Source: JAPXRI01 sp033813635 (GTDB lineage: Bacteria; Bacillota; Clostridia; Oscillospirales; QAMX01). From it: DNA of 41,915 nucleotides. The notes below the pieces were generated by a model. That model made no database searches. It was not told where the DNA came from and worked only from the letters and a program-made list of their open reading frames with translations. The position numbers and the translations under genes are program-made. How positions within the stretch are numbered: the stretch's first letter is position 1; the number at the start of each line of letters is the position of its first letter. This document shows positions 22,331 to 29,622 of this stretch, in pieces. The stretch is taken from assembly GCA_033813635.1 (NCBI GenBank), contig JAPXRI010000025.1, forward strand, positions 1-41,915. Reading direction: 5' to 3'.

Positions 22331-23312
22331 ATTTAAAAAGCTGAAAACCGTCGTCGACAGGGTGCATAAGATAACGGGGAAGAGCAAAGCTTTCCTGCTC
22401 TGCGACATCGCCGCCTGCGCCCTTTTCTACGGCGCGGGCTACAACGACTACAATATCTTCGCCTTTTACGACATGAACCGCGCCCAGCGCAAGACCTACG
22501 TTACGAGAATGCGCAATAAAAGCATTATCTCGTATTTCAACGACGAGGCTTACTCCTACATCTTCGATAAGAAAAACGTCTTCAACGCCAGATTTAAAGA
22601 CTTTATCCGGCGCGGCTTTCTCGACCTCGCCGAGGCGGATTTCGACGCGTTCTGCGCGTTTTTAGACGGCAAGGACGTGGTCTTCGCCAAGCCCAACTCC
22701 TCCGAGAGCGGCAAGGGCATCGAGAAGCTGAAAAAGAGCGATTTTCCGTCCCTTTCGGCGATGTATGAGTACATAAAATCCCCGGACAAGCGTTTCGGCG
22801 TGTTGGAGGAACTGATCGTCCAGCACCCGGATATGGAAAAGCTCTACCCGCTGTCGGTCAACACGATACGCATAGCCACCGCGGTGGACGAGGAGGGTAA
22901 TCCGCACTGCGCCTACGCCACCTGCAAAATGGGAAACGAGGGTAAGTTCGTCGACAACATGGAAAACAGCGGCCTCGCCTGCCCCATTGACCCGGAGACC
23001 GGCCTGATCACCGGCGTCGCCCACACCTCCAGGCTGGTCAATTTCGACACGCACCCCTACACCGGCGTCAAGCTGGTGGGCTATAAGATTCCGTTTGCCA
23101 AAGAGGCGGTGGAGCTCTGCAAAAAGGCCGCGCTGGTCGTGCCCCAGGTGCGCTACGTCGGGTGGGACGTGTGCATCATGCCGGACGGCCCGGCGATTGT
23201 CGAGGGGAACAACTACCCCGGCTACGACTTCACCCAGCTCCCGGAGCACACTCCGGACAAGATCGGCGCATACCCGTTTTTCGTCAAAATGTCCGGCGGA
23301 AAGCTGAAATAG
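22287..23312 (+). CDS. Sugar-transfer-associated ATP-grasp protein
   Basis: A 341-residue protein of the ATP-grasp group often found with exopolysaccharide genes. DVVFAKPNSSESGKGIEKL (about residues 130-148) is the nucleotide-binding lysine/glycine region. VLEELIVQHPDMEKLYPLSVNTIRI carries the acidic and basic ATP-grasp residues. YVGWDVCIMPDGPAIVEGNNYPGYDF holds the metal-binding Glu and Asn. ATP-grasp enzymes join a carboxylate to an amine or thiol through an acyl-phosphate. The TTG start lies inside the aminotransferase gene behind GGGAGGGA, so both should be translated together. A terminator follows. The natural reading is a two-step pathway, amine formation and then ligation, but the product is unknown. 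Confidence 0.85.
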   Translation: MPNIHYAARVLSGVRFKKLKTVVDRVHKITGKSKAFLLCDIAACALFYGAGYNDYNIFAFYDMNRAQRKTYVTRMRNKSIISYFNDEAYSYIFDKKNVFNARFKDFIRRGFLDLAEADFDAFCAFLDGKDVVFAKPNSSESGKGIEKLKKSDFPSLSAMYEYIKSPDKRFGVLEELIVQHPDMEKLYPLSVNTIRIATAVDEEGNPHCAYATCKMGNEGKFVDNMENSGLACPIDPETGLITGVAHTSRLVNFDTHPYTGVKLVGYKIPFAKEAVELCKKAALVVPQVRYVGWDVCIMPDGPAIVEGNNYPGYDFTQLPEHTPDKIGAYPFFVKMSGGKLK

Positions 23313-23349
23313 GCGCGCAATACGTAAAAAACAAAACATATGTAGATTT

Positions 23350-23388
23350 AAGCGGACCGGAAGGAAAATCCCCTCCGGCCCGCTTTTT
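23350..23388 (+). terminator. Rho-independent terminator after the ATP-grasp gene
   Basis: AAGCGG-A-CCGGA pairs with TCCGG-C-CCGCTT, ending in five T. Confidence 0.8.
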
Positions 23389-23465
23389 GCCGCCCTTAAA
23401 GGGGAACGGTCTCCGGACTTAGCCGTAGGTTTTCGCCGCGCCCTAGCCCGGGCTGAAATTTCGCA

Positions 23466-23494
23466 TTGCCTTCCGGTTTTTTCTAATATAAAAT
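23466..23494 (+). promoter_or_regulatory. Promoter of the GNAT-GH2 fusion gene
   Basis: TTGCCT (23466-23471), 17 bases, TAAAAT (23489-23494). Confidence 0.55.
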
Positions 23495-23553
23495 AGGAAC
23501 CGGCATATTCTGCGCCGGCATCTTGACGGCTTGCATCAAAGGAGGCTTTCAGC

Positions 23554-25782
23554 TTGAACAGACACTTTCTGATGATACGAAAAAACTTAGACGCTCTGCC
23601 CGAAAACAATCTGCCGGAGGGCTACCGTTTTGCGGTCTGCACCGAGAAAACCGCCGGGGACTACGCGAAAATAATCGACGAGAGCTTCGAACAGCCGCAC
23701 AGCAACTGGTTTGAGCAGGTGACAAAGAAACACGGCTATTTCCCCGGGGCGACGGTGATTGTCTACTGCGGCGACGAGCCAGTGGCCACCGCCACCGCGC
23801 TCTGCGACAAGAGCGACGGGAACACCGAGGGCTATCTCCATATGGTGGGCGCGCTTAAGTCCCACAAGGGGAAGCGCCTCGGCTATGAGGTCACGCTGAA
23901 ATGCCTCCATATCATGCGGGAGATGGGCATGCGTTCCTGCAGGCTGGACACCGACGAGTTCCGCGTCCCCGCGGTCATCACCTACCTTAAGCTCGGCTTT
24001 ATGCCAGAGGGGCTCGACGAGGACTACCGCGTCCGCTGGATCAGATTTTTCGAAGAGACGAATCACCCGGACGCCTCGCTCCGGGATTATGTGCGGCGCA
24101 GCCCGATGCCGGTGACCCTCGAATGGCGCTTCCAGACAGACTGCTTCGGGCTCGGCGAGGAGCGGGGCATGTTCGGACCCGACTACGACGACAGCTCCTG
24201 GAAGGTCGTCCGTTTCCCGATAGACAACGACTCTGTCTCGGACATGAACGGGCACTACGACGGTGTCTCCTGGTACCGGCGCAAGTTCGATTCCGCCGCG
24301 GCGCTGGGCGACAGCCGGTTGTTCTTCGATTTCACCGGCGTCTGCCACCGCTGCAAGGTCTGGGTAAACGGGCATCTCTGCGCCGAGCGGCCCTACGGCT
24401 TCCTGCCGTTTACGGTGGACGCCACCCCATATCTGCTGTCCGAAGGGCAGAACACACTGGCGGTGATGGTGGACAACAGCCTCTCCGCCAAGACGCTGCC
24501 CTCTAACCATATCGGCTGGCGAAACTTCGGCGGCATCACCCGGGAGGTCTATCTCCGCACCGCGCCGCAAATTTACGTCCCCGAATTCGAGGCAGCCACC
24601 GATATGACGTCGCTGACCTACCGCGCTAAAATCGAGGGCGCGGCCTCCCCTGCGGTCTGGACGCTGACGATTGAAAAGGACGGGGCCTGCGTCGCGAGGG
24701 CCTCCGGTTCGGCTCTCGGCGAGGTCTCCGGCCGGCTCTCTGTTCAAAACCCGAAGCTCTGGTCCCCCGACTCCCCGGAGCTCTACGTCGCCCGCCTTTC
24801 CCTCGAAAACGGGTACGCCGTCGAAAAAAAAGTGGGCTTTCGCAAGTTCGAGCGGCGGGGCGCCGAGATTTTGCTGAACGGAAAGCCGCTTAAGCTTTTC
24901 GGCTTCAACCGCCATGAGGACGGGCCCGAAAAGCAGGATAAACGGACCGCTTTTGCCAGAAAGGACCTGCTTAAAATCAAAAATCTCGGTTGCAATTTCG
25001 TGCGGCTCTGCCATTATCCCCACAGCCCGGAGGTCTACGGCTACTGCGACGAACTCGGCCTTATCAGCTGGGCGGAAATCCCGCTCTACTGGAACGGCTC
25101 CGAGGGTACGACTGATTGCCAGGACAGGATTTTTGAAACGGCAAAAGTCTTCGCGGCGGATATGGTCCGCGAGCTAAAGAGCCGCCCCTCCGTCGCGTTC
25201 TGGTCGGTCTCCAACGAGTCCCGCGAGGAGCTGCCCGCCGTCGCAGAGGTCAACCGTGAGCTTTTGAAGCATATCAAAGCTCTTATCCCCGGCGGCTTCG
25301 CCGTCCACGTCTCCGACCGCTGGTTAATCGAGAAAAGAGAACTCCCGCTCTACACGGAGGACGACGTTATCTGCGTCAACGGCTACCCCTGCGTGCTGTG
25401 GGACAGAAAAGACCGGGGAGAGATCGACCCCGGCAAGGGTACCGCTTTCTGGAAAACCCGGCTCGCCGAGCTTAAGGAAAAATACCCCGACAAGCCGATT
25501 CTCGTAACCGAGTTCGGCTACCCCGCGATCCCGGGCGCTCACGACCAGTACTGGAGCGAAGAGGAGCAGGCCCGCATCGTCCCCGCCGAGGCGGCCGCGA
25601 TCGCGGAGTGCGAAAACGTCGCCGGCATGGCGGTCTGGTGCTGGGCCGATCACCTCTGGCCGGACTCCCTTTCGCAAAAGCTTCCCACCTCCCCGTTCGG
25701 CGTCGTCCTCCGCAGCCGCGAGCCCAAACAGGTCCTCCCCGCCCTCGGCGAGTTCGCGAAGAGCTATCTCGGAGGAATATAG
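23554..25782 (+). CDS. GNAT acetyltransferase-glycoside hydrolase family 2 fusion protein
   Basis: 742 residues in one open frame with a strong ribosome site (AAAGGAGG, TTG start). Residues 1-165 are a GNAT domain: the acetyl-CoA loop is SHKGKRLGYEV (about 108-118), and the C-terminal strand is VITYLKLGFMPEG. Residues about 175-742 are GH2: the sugar-binding jelly roll (SWYRRKFD, VWVNGHLCAERPYGFLPF), an immunoglobulin-like domain, then the TIM barrel. The barrel has GFNRHEDGP, the catalytic acid Glu555 in WSVSNES and the probable nucleophile Glu653 in LVTEFGYP. The pattern fits beta-glucuronidase/beta-galactosidase-like enzymes. No signal peptide, so it is cytoplasmic. The domain pairing is unusual: it may act on N-acetylated or amino sugars in sequence, or the GNAT part may modify another partner. 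Both active sites look intact. Confidence 0.9.
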   Translation: MNRHFLMIRKNLDALPENNLPEGYRFAVCTEKTAGDYAKIIDESFEQPHSNWFEQVTKKHGYFPGATVIVYCGDEPVATATALCDKSDGNTEGYLHMVGALKSHKGKRLGYEVTLKCLHIMREMGMRSCRLDTDEFRVPAVITYLKLGFMPEGLDEDYRVRWIRFFEETNHPDASLRDYVRRSPMPVTLEWRFQTDCFGLGEERGMFGPDYDDSSWKVVRFPIDNDSVSDMNGHYDGVSWYRRKFDSAAALGDSRLFFDFTGVCHRCKVWVNGHLCAERPYGFLPFTVDATPYLLSEGQNTLAVMVDNSLSAKTLPSNHIGWRNFGGITREVYLRTAPQIYVPEFEAATDMTSLTYRAKIEGAASPAVWTLTIEKDGACVARASGSALGEVSGRLSVQNPKLWSPDSPELYVARLSLENGYAVEKKVGFRKFERRGAEILLNGKPLKLFGFNRHEDGPEKQDKRTAFARKDLLKIKNLGCNFVRLCHYPHSPEVYGYCDELGLISWAEIPLYWNGSEGTTDCQDRIFETAKVFAADMVRELKSRPSVAFWSVSNESREELPAVAEVNRELLKHIKALIPGGFAVHVSDRWLIEKRELPLYTEDDVICVNGYPCVLWDRKDRGEIDPGKGTAFWKTRLAELKEKYPDKPILVTEFGYPAIPGAHDQYWSEEEQARIVPAEAAAIAECENVAGMAVWCWADHLWPDSLSQKLPTSPFGVVLRSREPKQVLPALGEFAKSYLGGI

Positions 25783-25798
25783 GTTTATTATTACAAGT

Positions 25799-25835
25799 GA
25801 CGGAGCCCTAAAAAGGCTCCGTCTCTTTGTGTTTT
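25799..25835. terminator. Bidirectional terminator between the GH2 fusion and the transglutaminase-tail gene
   Basis: GACGGAGCC-CTAAAAA-GGCTCCGTC, a 9-bp perfect stem, followed by TCTTTGTGTTTT on the plus strand. Genes converge on it from both sides. Confidence 0.8.
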
Positions 25836-26338
25836 CAGCCCCAGAATTGCTTGTCGTTTGTGACCAGGCTTTTTTTCTCCGCCTCGTCCATATCGCCGCA
25901 GACCGCCACATAATCCTTTGGGACAAGCATCAGCGGCCTGTTGCCGTCGCGCCAGTCTTCGCAGCCGCAGTACGCCTTTTCGCTCCGCTGAAACCTGAAT
26001 GTATTTTTCTGAATATAGCCGAGGTAATCCTCGAGGTCGAACGGAGTGCCGTTATAGTTGGCCTCCGGGTTAGGTTTAAGCGGTTTTTCGTCGATCAGCG
26101 CGCGCCGCGGCTCCGAGAGGTTCAGCGGAACCCCGTCCTCCCCGCTCAGAATCAGCCGGTAGGTCGGGTCGAGCATATATCGCTCCGAGAGGATGTATCT
26201 TTGAAATCCGTTCAGATCGTCCCTTTTCGAAAAGGCTTCGAAATCGAGTTTCAGGCTCTCCATACAGGAGTACGGGACGATTTTCAGCGCCAGCCCGTGT
26301 TTTTCCGCCTGGGCGGCCATTTCCCCCGCTCTATCCAT
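25835..26338 (-). CDS. Transglutaminase-like C-terminal tail protein without catalytic Cys/His
   Basis: 167 residues. From about residue 52 it aligns by eye with the C-terminal part of the transglutaminase-like protein encoded at 28787-29602: YMLDPTYRLILSGEDGVPL against WVMLDPTYNLVLFDDNGVPL, then ANYNGTPFD against ANYNGKDLD, and the FRF motif. The Asp of the triad (Asp57) is kept. The segment that would carry Cys and His is absent or replaced. The gene has a proper ribosome site (GAGGGGGAT) and starts three bases after the DUF434 stop, so it is translated as a unit and is not an obvious fragment. It is probably a binding or regulatory paralog. Confidence 0.7.
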   Translation of the reverse strand: MDRAGEMAAQAEKHGLALKIVPYSCMESLKLDFEAFSKRDDLNGFQRYILSERYMLDPTYRLILSGEDGVPLNLSEPRRALIDEKPLKPNPEANYNGTPFDLEDYLGYIQKNTFRFQRSEKAYCGCEDWRDGNRPLMLVPKDYVAVCGDMDEAEKKSLVTNDKQFWG

Positions 26339-26341
26339 TTT

Positions 26342-27067
26342 TTATCCCCCTCGCGCTATCGACAGCTCCCTGATTACCCAGGCCCCCGGTATCTCCGGGA
26401 TGATAAGCTCCCCGAGGTTTAGCCAGCTTTCGCAGCGGTCAAGGACGACGCTGTCCGCGCTGACGACGTTTTCCAGGCCGAAGAGCTCCGCGTCCGCGTT
26501 TTCCGCAAGCTCCGCCTCTGCCGGGAAGCCCATCTCCTCCGCGATCTCCGCGATTTTCGCCTTAAGCCTGCCCGAATTCGACACAGGCGCGTCCAGGTAG
26601 AACAATGCCTTTTCAACGGAGAGGCGCTTCAGCGCGGAAATGATCAGCCGCACCGCCCCGTCGGTCTTGTCGATTATGCGGTAGGTCCCCCGGAGCCCCG
26701 CCAGGTCCCGGTACACGCCGTCCATGCCCAAAAACACGGGCGAGCCCGACAGCGCCACCTCCAGCGTGATCACCGCGTTCAGCGCGTCGATCAGAACCCT
26801 CTCCCCCGCGACGGATTCCGGCGCTCGGAGCTTTCCGCGCCGCGCTGCGATTTCGGATTCGGAGGCAACGGAGCGGGCAAGGGCCGCCCTCTGCCGCGCC
26901 GACAGCAGCCGGTGATTCCCGACGAACGCCGCCGCGGTTTTCAGCGGATATCCCCTGTTCAGAAGATAGGAAAGCTCCTCCGCGGACAAGGCGAGCTTTT
27001 CAAGCCCGGCCCCGGTAAAATCCCGCCCGTCCTCCGGCGAAGCTCCCCGCTTTATGCTGTCCGGCAT
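26342..27067 (-). CDS. DUF434 domain protein
   Basis: 241 residues of the DUF434/DUF5616 type. The N-terminal LSYLLNRGYPLKTAAAFVGNHRLLSARQR is the DUF434 signature. VLIDALNAVITLEVALSG and VFLGMDGVYRDLAGLRGTYR start the second domain, which has several acidic residues and resembles a nuclease-like fold. The biological role is unknown. GGAGG precedes the ATG. It lies immediately upstream of, and almost touching, the transglutaminase-tail gene. Confidence 0.75.
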   Translation of the reverse strand: MPDSIKRGASPEDGRDFTGAGLEKLALSAEELSYLLNRGYPLKTAAAFVGNHRLLSARQRAALARSVASESEIAARRGKLRAPESVAGERVLIDALNAVITLEVALSGSPVFLGMDGVYRDLAGLRGTYRIIDKTDGAVRLIISALKRLSVEKALFYLDAPVSNSGRLKAKIAEIAEEMGFPAEAELAENADAELFGLENVVSADSVVLDRCESWLNLGELIIPEIPGAWVIRELSIARGG

Positions 27068-27147
27068 ATAACCGCCTCCGGCCCTTTAACATTTTTAAGT
27101 AAGACTTTTTTCAGGATATCACCATTCTGACTGCATGCGCGATCGAC

Positions 27148-28668
27148 TCATTCATTGAATCCTGATTGCTGCGTTTTTACTCCCCAGATTGTCCCGTTTT
27201 TATACCGCAGTCTGAGCCTGACCGTTTCGTACGGGAATGCGGAGAGCGGGCGCGCGAAGCGGAGCTCGCCGTTTTCCGAAATACCGCCGGAAAAACCCTC
27301 AGCCTTTTCCCCGTCCGCGCCGATCAGCTCGGCGGCGACGCCGTCCGGGAGATCGGCGATCAATGACAGCTTTTCCGGTCTTTCAAACGGCGCGGTGATC
27401 AGTTCGCCCGTGATATCCGAGGCGCGGTAGCCGACAAGCCGCTCGCGTCCGATCTTTTTGACACCGATCCCCCGCTGCGAATGGGCTCTTAGCCCGCCCT
27501 GCTGGTGGTTCTCCTCGCTTCCGGTGTAGTAAATCCAAAAATCGTCGCCGATGGTCAGCGGTGGAGAGCTCGCCGTGCACAGCGTAAGCCCGGCATCCCA
27601 CCGCCCGGGTCTCGGCCCGATGAACCTGACAGGCACGCTCTCGCGCCGCCAATCGAGGCTGTCATAGCTGTGGACAAGCTCAACCCAGCCCTCGCCGGTC
27701 AGGATGTCGTAGACCTGCAGAAAGCCGAGATAAATCCCCTCAAAAGGAAACGCGCAGATGCCGTAAAACTGTCGGTTCCGCCCGCGAATGGCGGGCTTTT
27801 CCCTGATCAGATCCGGTCGGTTATAATAACGCCGCCAGAAATTGTTCCGCTCGTTTTCGTCGATATACCAAAACGGATCGGCGTCCCGGTCGTCGGTCTC
27901 GAAAATCGTCCGGTAAGGCGACCAGTGCACAAGGTCGTCGCTCTCCGTTCTGCCGACAAAGCGGTTGGCTTCCTCGCCGTCAGTGTCCATAAACACGTTC
28001 GGCCGGCCGTAGAGCACGTATTTTTTAAGCCGGGCGTCGTAGTAAAAACAGTTGTCATTGTCCGGCCAGCCCTTGATGACCGGGTTTTCACGGTAAGCTG
28101 TCCAATGGATGCCGTCGTCCGAGTGCGCAAAGCAGATGCCGCCCGTCTGCTTGCCTGGATAACCGTCCGTCAGCCCGTCGCCGAGCGAACAGAGATACAT
28201 CGCGGTGTACCGTCCGCGGGCGCGCGGGTTGGGCGTAATCTCGCTGTCCAGCACGCAGAAACCCTCCGGACCGGCCCGGCCGCAGAGCTCAAAGCCGGAC
28301 GCGTCCGTCTGTCCGGCGGACATAAACATATTTTTTGCCGGCGGAATGCACTCGACAAACCGCGCGTGCTTATTCTGTAAATTGAGCTCGGGCATCTCCC
28401 ACGAGATCCCGTCGATGCTCTCCGCGTATGCCTCGGCATACATGCTCTCCTCCCGGGGATTTTGCTTTGTAAGGTCCCGGACCTTCCGTTCTGATAAATA
28501 CCACATTTTGATTTTTTCGCCCTGTTTTTGCAGAACGCTCCCGTACGCCGAGGCGTTCGGAATCACCGGCCCGTCCGTAACGTCGGTCGGCATGGCGACC
28601 TCACGTTTCAGCCTGTAGCCCTGGTGAACGTTTCTCTCATCAATAAAAAGCATTTTCTTTTCCGGCAT
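27148..28668 (-). CDS. GH32/GH43/GH130-like five-bladed beta-propeller glycosidase
   Basis: 506 residues from the ATG at 28668 (GGGGGG upstream). A longer reading to 28776 passes through the promoter and terminator and is rejected. Propeller-type repeats include FAHSDDGIHWTAYRENPVI, FYYDARLKKYVLYGRP, VGRTESDDLVHWSPYRTIF, YDSLDWRRESVPVRFIGP and GDDFWIYYTGSEENHQ. The repeated SxDGxxW/SDDxxxW elements are typical of GH32/43/68/130 propellers. The C-terminal 80 residues form a beta domain. No signal peptide. The activity cannot be told, as no clear catalytic triad is assigned. Confidence 0.75.
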   Translation of the reverse strand: MPEKKMLFIDERNVHQGYRLKREVAMPTDVTDGPVIPNASAYGSVLQKQGEKIKMWYLSERKVRDLTKQNPREESMYAEAYAESIDGISWEMPELNLQNKHARFVECIPPAKNMFMSAGQTDASGFELCGRAGPEGFCVLDSEITPNPRARGRYTAMYLCSLGDGLTDGYPGKQTGGICFAHSDDGIHWTAYRENPVIKGWPDNDNCFYYDARLKKYVLYGRPNVFMDTDGEEANRFVGRTESDDLVHWSPYRTIFETDDRDADPFWYIDENERNNFWRRYYNRPDLIREKPAIRGRNRQFYGICAFPFEGIYLGFLQVYDILTGEGWVELVHSYDSLDWRRESVPVRFIGPRPGRWDAGLTLCTASSPPLTIGDDFWIYYTGSEENHQQGGLRAHSQRGIGVKKIGRERLVGYRASDITGELITAPFERPEKLSLIADLPDGVAAELIGADGEKAEGFSGGISENGELRFARPLSAFPYETVRLRLRYKNGTIWGVKTQQSGFNE

Positions 28669-28693
28669 AAAAACCCCCCGTTTTTTTAAATTC

Positions 28694-28721
28694 AGTATAA
28701 CATACCCGCCGCGAATTTCAA
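28694..28721 (-). promoter_or_regulatory. Promoter of the beta-propeller glycosidase gene
   Basis: TTGAAA (28716-28721), 16 bases, TATACT (28694-28699) on the minus strand, between the upstream terminator and the ATG. Confidence 0.6.
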
Positions 28722-28733
28722 CAAAAAACGCAT

Positions 28734-28770
28734 AAAAAAAGGAGCGGCCCGCCCGACAGGCGCGGCCGCT
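28734..28770 (-). terminator. Rho-independent terminator after the transglutaminase-like gene
   Basis: On the minus strand AGCGGCC...GGCCGCT with a GC-rich inner stem, followed by seven T. Confidence 0.8.
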
Positions 28771-28786
28771 TCTCACTGTTTCCCCG

Positions 28787-29602
28787 CTATTTCAGAAAGC
28801 CCAGTCCCTTATAGATCACCGTATTGCTCTCGGCTTTTTTCCGCCAGGCGCGCAGGCCCTCGCTCCCGCCCCGCGTTCTGATGCGGTAGTCGATGTTTTC
28901 AAGGCCGGACTTCTTCGCGTCGTACCCGACCGGCGCGACCGTGATGACCCTGCCGCCGTCGGGCTGAACCTCTCTCACCATAAAGCGGAAAAAGTCCTTG
29001 GCGTAATAGGTCAGTATTTCCCCTTCGTCCAGATCCTTCCCGTTGTAGTTCGCGCCTTTCGAGAACACCGGCCTTTTCATGTCGGCGAGCGCCTCCCTGA
29101 TCTCGACGACGCCCAGCGGGACGCCGTTGTCGTCAAACAGCACGAGGTTATAAGTCGGGTCAAGCATCACCCATTTGGAAAGCTCCTCCGCCCACGCCTC
29201 GCAGACCACATGGTTATCGAAGTCGTATGGCGACATCGGCATAAGATAGACCGCCCTTGCTTTAATGCCGACGGCGAGCAGGCACTCCGTGAGCGCAATA
29301 GAGAGGGAGTTGCAGTTTATCCCGCACTCGTCGCCCTTGTCGAAGGCGTAATCCAGCAGGGGGACGGCTCTGTTTTCCACATGGTTGTCATAATCCCCTC
29401 TGTGGACGATATGGGACGAGAGCCAGCAGAGCAGCCGCGACATCCTCTGAAGCCCGCTCCCCTCTCCGGCGATTTTTTCTACGCCGTATTTTTCCTTCAG
29501 CTCGCCGTAATCGGCGTCCGGCCGGTAGGAAAGCTCCGCCCTGACGCCGTCGTCTCTGAAATCATCGAGCATTTTGAGTATTCCTGCGTAAGCCTCGTAC
29601 AT
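28787..29602 (-). CDS. Transglutaminase-like (papain-fold) protein
   Basis: 271 residues with the probable catalytic triad Cys97 (GINCNSLSIAL), His131 (FDNHVVCEAW) and Asp148 (WVMLDPTYN). No signal peptide, so it is probably cytoplasmic. Bacterial members act as proteases, amidases or cross-linkers, often in poorly known processes. It starts 20 bases after the ECF-type sigma gene and is probably co-transcribed with it. A truncated paralog lies at 25835-26338. A terminator follows. Confidence 0.8.
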   Translation of the reverse strand: MYEAYAGILKMLDDFRDDGVRAELSYRPDADYGELKEKYGVEKIAGEGSGLQRMSRLLCWLSSHIVHRGDYDNHVENRAVPLLDYAFDKGDECGINCNSLSIALTECLLAVGIKARAVYLMPMSPYDFDNHVVCEAWAEELSKWVMLDPTYNLVLFDDNGVPLGVVEIREALADMKRPVFSKGANYNGKDLDEGEILTYYAKDFFRFMVREVQPDGGRVITVAPVGYDAKKSGLENIDYRIRTRGGSEGLRAWRKKAESNTVIYKGLGFLK

Positions 29603-29622
29603 GAAAAGTCTCCTTTATCCCT

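Noticed and set aside
23587..25023. 478-codon open frame on the minus strand
   Set aside because: Antisense shadow of the GNAT-GH2 gene caused by high GC; composition is Val/Gly/Arg-rich with no domain.
28669..28776. 36-residue N-terminal extension of the beta-propeller protein
   Set aside because: It overlaps the promoter and the upstream terminator; the ATG at 28668 begins the family-like sequence.
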